From an uncultured Collinsella sp. (GTDB taxonomy: Bacteria > Actinomycetota > Coriobacteriia > Coriobacteriales > Coriobacteriaceae): a stretch of 5,498 nucleotides of DNA. The notes beneath the pieces were generated by a model. It searched no databases. It was not told the DNA's origin and saw only the letters and a program-made list of their open reading frames with translations. The stretch spans positions 1-5,498 of the forward strand of contig URUW01000132.1 in the NCBI GenBank assembly GCA_900551205.1, written 5' to 3'. Position numbers and translations under genes: made by a program. This document shows positions 1-4,927 of the stretch, one piece after another; the first letter of the stretch is position 1, and each line of letters starts with the position of its first letter.

Positions 1-276
1 CTGCGAGGCCAGCTCGCGCAGCATGAAGTCGATGTATCGCGCATAGTATGCCCATCGCTGCTCGAGGCTGGGGTAGAGGTGGTAGAAGCCGTCGAAAAGG
101 CTCTTGAAGCCAAAGGCTTGCTGCCAGTCCGTCATTCCGGCGCGCGCCATGCCTGCGCGGTTGTAATGGTTGAACCCGGCGGCGCTTGACATGCCCGAGC
201 CGATGCCGACGATGATGGCGTCGGCATCGTCGATAAGGCTTCGAAGCCTATACGCTTCCCTCTCTAGAGACGGCAT
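1..276 (-). CDS. SIR2-family (sirtuin-like) protein, third gene of the operon, N-terminal 92 residues only
   Basis: This open frame starts at ATG 276 on the minus strand and runs without a stop to the left edge, so its C-terminal part is missing. The start is supported by a good GAGGAG ribosome binding site at 285-290 with an 8-base spacer. The protein shows the sirtuin NAD-binding signature: a short strand (AIIVGIG, about residues 20-26) followed by GSGMSSAAGF (26-35), the glycine-rich loop that contacts NAD. Downstream residues resemble the complete paralogue at 966-1943: WQQAFGFKSLFDGFYHLYP here against ERYGFKGAFEGSFYRWP there, and RWAYYARYID against RWGYLATFLD. It overlaps the end of the middle sirtuin gene by 13 bases in another frame, so translational coupling is likely. 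The second half, which holds the catalytic position and any zinc ribbon, lies outside the window, so whether this copy is an active enzyme cannot be judged. Confidence 0.87.
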   Translation of the reverse strand, partial: MPSLEREAYRLRSLIDDADAIIVGIGSGMSSAAGFNHYNRAGMARAGMTDWQQAFGFKSLFDGFYHLYPSLEQRWAYYARYIDFMLRELASQ

Positions 277-962
277 TGGGCAATCTCCTCGAAAGCCGGG
301 GCCATATCGCCGTCAACGAGAATCGTCTCGCACGATGCATCGGGCGCCATAGCCTGGCTGTAGTTGAACACGATGTAGGTGGCGTGCTCGCAGACGTTCG
401 CGATCTGGGCGAGCATGTGCTTTATGATGCCGTTGCGCAGTCCCACGCCAAGTTCGAGGATGGCGACCCTGCCGTTGCGATGGGCTTGCACAAGGCGCTC
501 GAGCTCCTCGAGCTGGGCCGTGGCGAGGGCGTCTGGATGGGCGAGACGCCGCTCGTCGATCGACGTGCGTATGCTCCCCTCCGTCTCGAGCACGCGCTCC
601 TCGTCGAACCCGGCGCGCGCGAAGTGCCCGTCGATGTTGCATGTGACCACGAAGGTGTCGGCGTGCTCCGTAAGACGCCGCAGCCCGTTCATGAGCGAGC
701 CGGGCTCATATTCGAGATACTCCTTTTGATGGAACCGCTCGGCCCATCGGCGTCGCACGCTGGCATCCGGGGAGCTGAGTCCCTGCAGTATGCAGCCGAT
801 GCCGTCGGCCTGGGCGAGGTCCCCGTACGTCTCCCAAAAATGATCGTCAGCGCGAAAGAGGTTGAGCCCCTCCGCCATGTCGAGCCCGTTGCTGGCGCCG
901 ATGACGATCAGATTCGCCTCGGCAAGCGCCCGGTCGATGCGAACTGCTTTCGCTGTTTCCAC
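264..962 (-). CDS. Divergent SIR2-family protein lacking the zinc ribbon, 232 aa, middle gene of the operon
   Basis: The protein begins at GTG 962, three bases after the stop of the upstream sirtuin, with a GGGAAGG ribosome binding site at 969-975 inside that gene. It is a paralogue of its neighbours. The NAD-site strand and loop read LIVIGASNGLDMAEG (residues 18-32), VVTCNID (105-111) matches VLTTNQD of the 966-1943 protein, and AILELGVG (167-174) matches the ILFLELGVG Rossmann strand near the C-terminus. It differs in two important ways. The residue aligning with the catalytic His of ordinary sirtuins is Glu128 (ETEGS), and the segment between that point and LELGVG is about 40 residues, against roughly 90 in the full-length copy. 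No paired cysteines remain there, so the zinc ribbon is absent. The NAD loop also reads NGLDMAEG rather than SGLSAAGG. It may be a pseudoenzyme or partner subunit, or have changed activity; the sequence does not decide this. The family call is firm; the function is not. Confidence 0.85.
   Translation of the reverse strand: METAKAVRIDRALAEANLIVIGASNGLDMAEGLNLFRADDHFWETYGDLAQADGIGCILQGLSSPDASVRRRWAERFHQKEYLEYEPGSLMNGLRRLTEHADTFVVTCNIDGHFARAGFDEERVLETEGSIRTSIDERRLAHPDALATAQLEELERLVQAHRNGRVAILELGVGLRNGIIKHMLAQIANVCEHATYIVFNYSQAMAPDASCETILVDGDMAPAFEEIAQCRL
285..290 (-). promoter_or_regulatory. Ribosome binding site GAGGAG for the third sirtuin
   Basis: GAGGAG sits 8 bases before ATG 276 on the minus strand, inside the coding end of the middle gene. 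It fixes the start of the partial third sirtuin, which overlaps the upstream stop. Confidence 0.65.
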
Positions 963-965
963 GCG

Positions 966-1943
966 CTACCTTCCCAACGTCTTGTGCACGTCGGCGAGCA
1001 CGTCGGCGAGCACGTCGGCGATGTCGGCGCGGATCGCCATGCCTCGGTCCTCGATCGCGCGGGGGAGAAACTGCGTCTGATTGTTTACGGCGATGTAGCT
1101 CGCTTGCGGCAACTGCGCCGTGAGGGCCCAGAACGGCTCCTGGATAAATGCAGGCGTGATGCGGCCCACGCCCAGCTCAAGGAAAAGAATCGTCTGATGC
1201 GCGTGCGTGTCGAGCCAGTCGGAGACCTTGCGGTACTGCTCCTCGTAGAGCTCGCCCTGCAAAAAGTTGCCGTAGCCGCGAACCCAGGGGAACGCCTCGG
1301 CCCCGCAGTGCGGGCAGCGCGGCACGAGCTCTGTTGGAACCTCTAAGCCGTCTCCCATGGCCTCGACCATGCGGGAGACCGGCTCGATTGCGTCCCATAC
1401 GTCATCGGTGCAGCAGCGGGAACATTGGAAAAAGCGATGGTCGCCCTGGATCTCTGCCACCTTCTCCCACGGGTAGATCTTTACGAACTGCGTGTCCTGG
1501 TTAGTGGTGAGCACAAAGAAGTCCTTCTGAGCAAGGATGGCGTCGAGGTCCTTGTAGGGCTTGCGCAGCGGGGCGTTGAGCGTGGTGTCGAGGAAGGTGG
1601 CAAGATAGCCCCAGCGCGCCTCGGCGGTAGGCCAGCGATAGAATGAACCCTCGAAAGCACCCTTGAAGCCATAGCGCTCGGCGAACTTGCCGAAATGCCT
1701 GCGATAGGTCGCGTTGTCCTCGTAGTAGAAGTCGCCGCCGCCCGCCGCGGAGAGACCGGAGGCACCGCCCACAAGCACGCAATCGGCCTCATCGATCATG
1801 CGGGCAAAGTCCTCGATCTGCCGGTCGTAGGGTTTAGGCTCGCAGTCACTCAGGTCGTAGGGCGTGCCACCGCCGCGGTAGGCTGCCTGATGGGAAAACG
1901 ACCGGTTGGTGAGTTCGACGACGAGTTTCTCGTAAAAAGTCAT
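966..1943 (-). CDS. SIR2-family protein resembling class M (ADP-ribosylating) sirtuins, 325 aa, first gene of the operon
   Basis: ATG 1943 is chosen because an AGAGAG-type ribosome binding site lies just upstream and because translation before it is unlike any sirtuin. Visible motifs, in order: GGASGLSAAGG (residues 59-69, NAD-binding loop), TTNQD (146-150, the TQN/D-like active-site motif), EIQGD (164-168), a zinc ribbon of C174/C177 and C210/C213, LELGVG (255-260) and IAVNN (284-288). In deacylating sirtuins the EIQGD position is HG with the catalytic His; here it is Gln166. Known for the family: macrodomain-linked class M sirtuins of staphylococci and streptococci lack this His and transfer ADP-ribose to protein. 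The match with that class is my inference, and no macrodomain, GcvH-like or LplA2 gene is visible here. The tail contains a repeated LADV segment encoded by 12-bp tandem repeats. It is followed 3 bases later by the next sirtuin gene, so an operon is clear. It is divergent from the TetR gene, which might regulate it. Confidence 0.9.
   Translation of the reverse strand: MTFYEKLVVELTNRSFSHQAAYRGGGTPYDLSDCEPKPYDRQIEDFARMIDEADCVLVGGASGLSAAGGGDFYYEDNATYRRHFGKFAERYGFKGAFEGSFYRWPTAEARWGYLATFLDTTLNAPLRKPYKDLDAILAQKDFFVLTTNQDTQFVKIYPWEKVAEIQGDHRFFQCSRCCTDDVWDAIEPVSRMVEAMGDGLEVPTELVPRCPHCGAEAFPWVRGYGNFLQGELYEEQYRKVSDWLDTHAHQTILFLELGVGRITPAFIQEPFWALTAQLPQASYIAVNNQTQFLPRAIEDRGMAIRADIADVLADVLADVHKTLGR
969..975 (-). 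promoter_or_regulatory. Ribosome binding site GGGAAGG for the GTG-started middle sirtuin
   Basis: On the minus strand GGGAAGG ends 6 bases before the GTG at 962 and lies within the last codons of the preceding gene. It supports this rare start over internal alternatives and indicates coupled translation. Confidence 0.6.
987..1022. repeat. 12-bp tandem repeat, three copies, at the 3' end of the first sirtuin gene
   Basis: The unit CACGTCGGCGAG (plus strand) occurs at 987-998 and 999-1010, with a third copy at 1011-1022 that differs in its last base. A partial fourth unit follows. It is in frame and encodes repeated Ala-Asp-Val-Leu steps in the tail of the sirtuin, after the conserved domain. 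Because the unit is a multiple of three, gain or loss of copies would lengthen or shorten the tail without breaking the gene. Confidence 0.85.
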
Positions 1944-1963
1944 GCAAAGCTCTCTTTCGGCTA

Positions 1964-2021
1964 CAATGAACAGGTGTCTATAAAAAGTATCAATGTTGAT
2001 TTGCGTGAGAGCAATGAACAG
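1964..2021. repeat. 10-bp direct repeat pair (CAATGAACAG) in the divergent promoter region
   Basis: Perfect copies lie at 1964-1973 and 2012-2021, 48 bases apart start to start, in the same orientation. The palindrome at 1989-2000 lies almost midway between them. A chance origin is possible for a repeat this short, but the arrangement suits a protein binding region. Confidence 0.55.
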
Positions 2022-2077
2022 CTTTGAGGCGCTGTCGATAAACAAACGTCTGCCGGGCATTGTTGAGCGTTGCAATT

Positions 2078-2084
2078 GGAGGAG
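2078..2084 (+). promoter_or_regulatory. Ribosome binding site GGAGGAG for the tetR-like gene
   Basis: GGAGGAG immediately precedes ATG 2087 (4 bases after the GGAGG core). The spacing is short, but the strong match favours ATG 2087 over the in-frame TTG at 2060, which has no such site. Confidence 0.55.
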
Positions 2085-2086
2085 CC

Positions 2087-2647
2087 ATGGAAGCGGGGAA
2101 GATCGATCGTCGCCGACGCTATACGCTTTCGGTCATACGGGAGGCGTTCTTTGCGCTGCTGGCCGAGGTCGGCTTCGCAAAGATGACGGTGGCGGATATC
2201 TGCCGCCGCGCGGATATCAACCGCGGTACGTTCTATCTGCATTACGAGGATAAGTTTGCGCTGCTTGATGTGCTTATCGATGAGGCTCTGGCGGCGGCAC
2301 CTCCGCTCGAGGGGGCGGAGTCGGGGGCCCTTTGCCAGCGGGCACCGGCAAACGATGACTATTATCTGCTCTACTCGGATGACGACGCGTACGCCCGCGT
2401 GGCGCAGCGCGTCATCGAGCGCGGGGCAGAGCAGGTCGTTCCCCAGATGATGGAGAAGACCGGGCTTTCGCGCGAGGACGCTTATCTGCTCTTTGTCCAC
2501 AGCGTTCAGGGAAATCTCGCGGTCAACCGCCTGCTCGGTTGGAGGCGAGGGCCCGAGTTTGCTCACGCTCAGGAGCTGCTCAGCGCCTATTCCGAAGGGG
2601 GCATGCGGGCGGTATCGGCTCGTCACGATCCTCGTAGCTCGTCTTGA
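2087..2647 (+). CDS. TetR/AcrR-family transcriptional regulator, 186 aa
   Basis: A one-component DNA-binding repressor of the TetR fold. The N-terminal domain shows the family helix-turn-helix: RYTLSVIREAFFALLAEVGF (residues 11-30), then MTVADICRRADINRGTFYLHY (33-53), with the usual T-F-Y-x-H-Y recognition-helix end, followed by DKFALLDVLIDEAL. The C-terminal part (about 70-180) is the variable ligand-binding and dimer domain. It is rich in acidic residues around 89-100 and fits the compact C-terminal domains common in Firmicutes and Actinobacteria. The length is normal (about 180-200). It is divergent from the sirtuin operon and stands about 200 bases upstream, on the same strand, of a flavodoxin-type reductase pseudogene. 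TetR-type regulators often control a neighbouring oxidoreductase, so that gene, the sirtuins, or its own promoter are candidate targets. The ligand is unknown. Confidence 0.93.
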   Translation: MEAGKIDRRRRYTLSVIREAFFALLAEVGFAKMTVADICRRADINRGTFYLHYEDKFALLDVLIDEALAAAPPLEGAESGALCQRAPANDDYYLLYSDDDAYARVAQRVIERGAEQVVPQMMEKTGLSREDAYLLFVHSVQGNLAVNRLLGWRRGPEFAHAQELLSAYSEGGMRAVSARHDPRSSS

Positions 2648-2845
2648 CCGCATGTCATTTCAGGTAGGTGGCGTTGCTATGGGCCCTCTTTGATTTTCGA
2701 CGTTGTATAAGGCAATCGCAATCGTCTTGAGCTTCTTTAGGGAACTTGAACAAGAGATATGGCCTGCTGGCGATTGATTAACACCATTCGTTTTGGTTAC
2801 AAGAAAGCATGCTGCGCGCCTGCAGCATGAGGGAGAGGGAATCCT
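2648..2845. other. Non-coding stretch between the tetR-like gene and the reductase pseudogene
   Basis: No gene is supported in these 198 bases. The region is more AT-rich than the flanking genes in its middle part. It contains a weak promoter-like pair (TTGATT at 2774-2779 and TACAAG at 2798-2803, 18-base spacing) and ends with an 8-bp inverted repeat ahead of the ribosome binding site. I see no clear terminator for the tetR-like gene, so read-through into the reductase is possible. Confidence 0.5.
2808..2829. promoter_or_regulatory. 8-bp perfect inverted repeat (CATGCTGC / GCAGCATG) just upstream of the reductase ribosome binding site
   Basis: The arms are 2808-2815 and 2822-2829 with a 6-base loop. 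It lies immediately before the purine-rich ribosome binding site (GAGAGGGA, 2833-2840) and 16 bases before ATG 2846. No T-tract follows, so it is not a standard terminator. It could be an operator for the adjacent TetR-like protein or a leader hairpin that affects translation. Confidence 0.5.
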
Positions 2846-3359
2846 ATGAATATCGTTGTATTGAGCGGCAGCCCGCGTAAGGGCGCTAATACCGATACCA
2901 TGGTCCGCGCGTGAGGGCGGCCATACGGTCGAGGTCATCCGCGTTGCCAGCAAGAAGATCGCCGGCTGCTTGGGATGCCAGTACTGCTTCGCCCATGAGG
3001 GCGTCTGCGTGCAGAAGGATGACATGGCCAACGTGATTGAGTCGCTGAAAGACACCGACATGGTTGTCTTCGCTTCGCCTATCTACTGGTTTGATATCAC
3101 TGCGCAGGAAAAGACCGCCATCGACCGCCTGTACGCCTTCGGTGCCACGGGATTCCCGTTCACCAAGACGGCCCTTTTACTCGATAGCCACAGCGAGGGT
3201 GTCTATGATGCGGCGATCGCTATGTACAAGTCAACCTGCGCGTACTGCAAGTGGGAGGACCAGGGCATTGTCACCATCAGCGGTATGACCGAGCGCGACA
3301 GCATGGCATCCTCGCCCAAGTTGAAAGAGGTGCGAGAGCTCGCTCGCAAGCTTGCCTAA
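2846..3359 (+). pseudogene. Flavodoxin-fold NAD(P)H-dependent FMN reductase / iron-sulfur flavoprotein family, disrupted by a frameshifting internal deletion
   Basis: ATG 2846 follows a good ribosome binding site and encodes MNIVVLSGSPRKGANTDTM, the first strand and FMN phosphate loop (SGSPRKGxNT) of this family. A TGA at 2912-2914 then stops the frame after 22 codons. The rest continues in the +1 frame from 2913: EGGHTVEVIRVASKKIAGC, a cysteine cluster C-x2-C-x2-C-x6-C (CLGCQYC and following), ASPIYWFDITAQEKTAIDR (flavin-contacting region), and a normal C-terminus ending at TAA 3357. From the family I expect about six more residues at the joint; one base is present in their place, so roughly 17 bases appear to be lost. 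The intact protein would be about 176 residues. The cysteine spacing is like that of iron-sulfur flavoproteins, but plain FMN reductases are also possible. There is no slippery sequence at the joint, so programmed frameshifting is unlikely. A recent inactivation or an assembly error could explain it. Confidence 0.85.
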
Positions 3360-3412
3360 GGACAAGAAGAACGCATGGCAATCAGCGTTGGTGGAAATGC
3401 TTGCTGTCCTTA
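3357..3412. repeat. Inverted repeat spanning the stop codon of the reductase pseudogene
   Basis: TAAGGACA (3357-3364, containing the TAA stop) is perfectly complementary to TGTCCTTA (3405-3412), with 40 bases between. An inner pair, AACGC (3370-3374) and GCGTT (3385-3389), could extend a folded 3' end. No T-tract follows, so I do not call it a terminator. Confidence 0.35.
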
Positions 3413-3476
3413 CCGAGAGATAGGGGCGAATTCCCTCAAGTGCCGTATAGAACAATTTTTAAACGCAGAAAAATAA

Positions 3477-3504
3477 CTGAAAACAAATTAATCCGCGTTA
3501 AAAT
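3477..3504 (+). promoter_or_regulatory. Candidate sigma-70-type promoter for the AAA_14/DUF4143 ATPase gene
   Basis: A -35-like CTGAAA (3477-3482) and a -10-like TAAAAT (3499-3504, five of six consensus bases) are 16 bases apart in an AT-rich leader (about 3450-3520). The -10 lies about 35 bases before ATG 3540. Placement and composition support it; no start-site data are available. Confidence 0.45.
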
Positions 3505-3539
3505 ATTGTCAAATAGAAGTTCATGAGGGAAGGTTACGT

Positions 3540-4829
3540 ATGCGTCGCAAGGCAGACGAGCTCCTTAGGGAATGGCGAGACAGAGCTGATAGAAAACCTT
3601 TGCTGGTCAAAGGCGTGCGCCAGTGTGGCAAGACCTATTTGCTCAGAACGTACGCCCAGGATCTTTTCGAATCGGTTGTCTACGTTAATCTTGAGAACGA
3701 CCGGTCGGCGCGAGCGGATTTTTCGGGCGGTCTTGACCCTCATTCGATCGTACGTGCGATCGAGGCTCGTACGGGACAGCGTATCGTGCCTGGCAAAACC
3801 TTACTGTTCATTGACGAGATCCAGGCATGCGAGGAAGCGCTCACTTCCCTTAAATACTTTTGCGAAGATGCTCCCGAGTATTACGTTGCGGCTGCCGGGT
3901 CGCTTCTTGGGGTTGCCATTAACCATCAGTCGTATTCGTTCCCCGTCGGAAAGACCGACTTGATTGAGATGGCTCCACTCGATTTCGAGGAGTTTCTCTG
4001 GGCGATGGGGCACGATCAGCTGGTCGACGAGATACGCTCATCATTCGAGATAATGGGTCCTCTTGCGCCAAGCCTTCATGAAAAGGCGCTTGGGCTCTAT
4101 CGACAGTATCTTGTTGTTGGCGGAATGCCCGAGGCGGTCCAAACGTACATCGATGATCAGTCAATCATTGATGTGGCCGAAAAGCATCGGATTATTCTCG
4201 ACGGATATTCCGCCGACACCAATAAATATGCTGATGAACGCTTGAGTGCAAAGACGCGTGCGTGCTTCGATTCCATTCCACAGCAGCTTGCCAAAGAGAA
4301 TCGTAAATTTCAATACAAGGTAGTGCGAGCGGGGGGCAATGCGTCTCTCTTTGGAGATGCTCTCGATTGGCTTGTATTGTCGGGTACGGTGGCGCGCTGC
4401 AGCCTAGTCGGGCAGATCGAAAGCCCCTTAGAGGCCTTCGTTAACCCTTCTGCTTTTAAAATCTATCAGGCGGATACAGGGCTGCTGGTCTCCAAGGCCG
4501 GTGCTCAACGCGCCGATATTCTTGCCGGTATCGGCGGCACATTCATGGGTGCACTTACCGAAAACTACGTTGCCCAACAGCTTTCAGCCATGGGTTATCC
4601 ACTGCATTATTGGGCGCGAGATAATCGTGCGGAAATCGACTTTGTAGTAGAGAAGCAGGGATGCTTGTCTGCGATTGAAGTCAAGGCGGGGGAGAACACA
4701 AGATCTCGAAGTCTGTCCTCACTTAAAAAGACCCATCCGGGCGTGCGCCTTATCAGGCTATCGACTAAGCCCTTTGGAATGAATGATGGGCTTATGTCTG
4801 TTCCGCTTTATGCGGCATTTTGTCTATAG
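3540..4829 (+). CDS. AAA_14-domain ATPase with C-terminal DUF4143 domain, 429 aa
   Basis: The start ATG 3540 follows GAGGGAAGG at 3525-3533. The N-terminal half is a P-loop ATPase of the AAA_14 type: Walker A GVRQCGKT (residues 25-32), Walker B LLFIDE (88-93, acidic D92 and E93) and an AAAGSLLGV segment (117-125) like the sensor strand of the family. The middle holds YRQYLVVGGMPEAV (187-200), a signature of these proteins. The C-terminal DUF4143 region carries E342 (LTENYVAQQL), EIDFVV (365-370) and AIEVKAG (378-384), which matches the layout of a PD-(D/E)xK nuclease-like core with D367, E380 and K382. The length (about 400-450 residues) is normal for the family. Function is not established; such proteins are common and patchily distributed in gut bacteria and are often accessory. 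GC is visibly lower than in the sirtuin operon (about 42% at 4141-4200 against 70% at 541-600 by hand count), suggesting separate origin. It is monocistronic here and converges with the topoisomerase gene. Confidence 0.93.
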   Translation: MRRKADELLREWRDRADRKPLLVKGVRQCGKTYLLRTYAQDLFESVVYVNLENDRSARADFSGGLDPHSIVRAIEARTGQRIVPGKTLLFIDEIQACEEALTSLKYFCEDAPEYYVAAAGSLLGVAINHQSYSFPVGKTDLIEMAPLDFEEFLWAMGHDQLVDEIRSSFEIMGPLAPSLHEKALGLYRQYLVVGGMPEAVQTYIDDQSIIDVAEKHRIILDGYSADTNKYADERLSAKTRACFDSIPQQLAKENRKFQYKVVRAGGNASLFGDALDWLVLSGTVARCSLVGQIESPLEAFVNPSAFKIYQADTGLLVSKAGAQRADILAGIGGTFMGALTENYVAQQLSAMGYPLHYWARDNRAEIDFVVEKQGCLSAIEVKAGENTRSRSLSSLKKTHPGVRLIRLSTKPFGMNDGLMSVPLYAAFCL

Positions 4830-4851
4830 GGATGATGCTGGTGTAATGCAT

Positions 4852-4888
4852 GGGGCCCGGGCGCAGCGTTTACTGCGCTCCGGGCCCC
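4852..4888. terminator. Strong GC-rich hairpin between convergent genes, probable shared transcription terminator
   Basis: GGGGCCCGG-GCGCAG (4852-4866) pairs with CTGCGC-T-CCGGGCCCC (4873-4888) around the loop CGTTTA, giving a 15-bp stem with one bulged T at 4879. It lies 22 bases after the ATPase stop and about 40 bases beyond the topoisomerase stop, so it could serve both strands. A proper T-tract is missing on either side (plus side reads GCTGCTTTGT), so termination strength is uncertain. A weaker 5-bp hairpin at 4900-4914, followed by TTTTA on the minus strand, may assist the topoisomerase end. Confidence 0.7.
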
Positions 4889-4927
4889 GCTGCTTTGTAA
4901 AACCATGACGGTTTAGTCGCCGTTGTT

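Larger units (their letters stand above)
1944..2086. promoter_or_regulatory. Divergent intergenic control region between the sirtuin operon and the tetR-like gene
   Basis: These 143 bases lie between two divergent start codons and must hold both promoters. They contain AT-rich patches (around 1978-2001), a perfect 10-bp direct repeat (CAATGAACAG at 1964-1973 and 2012-2021) and a small palindrome ATCAA-TG-TTGAT at 1989-2000. TetR-family genes commonly bind in such divergent regions, so these are reasonable operator candidates. I could not find a convincing -35/-10 pair for either direction: there are single hexamers such as TACAAT at 1962 and TATAAA at 1979 on the plus strand, but no well-placed partners. 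Confidence 0.5.

Noticed and set aside
987..1022. Repeat cluster considered as a CRISPR or iteron array
   Set aside because: The units are 12 bp with no spacers and lie in frame within a coding sequence.
276..1346. A 356-codon open frame on the plus strand, longer than some real genes in the window
   Set aside because: It lies antisense to two sirtuin genes that carry family motifs and ribosome binding sites. Its translation shows no recognisable domain and includes repeats (HVGEHVGEHVG) that only mirror the 12-bp tandem repeat. GC-rich codon use readily produces such antisense frames.
264..1943. Sirtuin genes as a known antiphage system (ThsA, DSR or SIR2-pAgo types)
   Set aside because: The proteins are compact, single-domain SIR2 genes without SLOG, TIR-linked, HEPN or Argonaute partners in view. 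Class M-like features fit better, although a defence role cannot be excluded.
1961..2653. A 230-codon minus-strand open frame opposite the tetR-like gene
   Set aside because: It is antisense to a clear TetR helix-turn-helix gene, crosses the divergent promoter region and shows no domain or ribosome binding site.
2700..2776. Possible small peptide frame (LYKAIAIVLSFFRELEQEIW...) upstream of the reductase
   Set aside because: It has only a TTG start, no ribosome binding site and about 24 codons. This is not enough to support a gene.
2660..3061. A 133-codon minus-strand open frame over the reductase start and its upstream region
   Set aside because: Its translation is low-complexity and without motifs, while the plus strand carries the flavodoxin-type gene remnant.
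2846..3359. Programmed frameshift that would rescue the reductase
   Set aside because: Several family residues are missing at the joint and there is no slippery sequence, so a frame change alone would not restore a normal protein.
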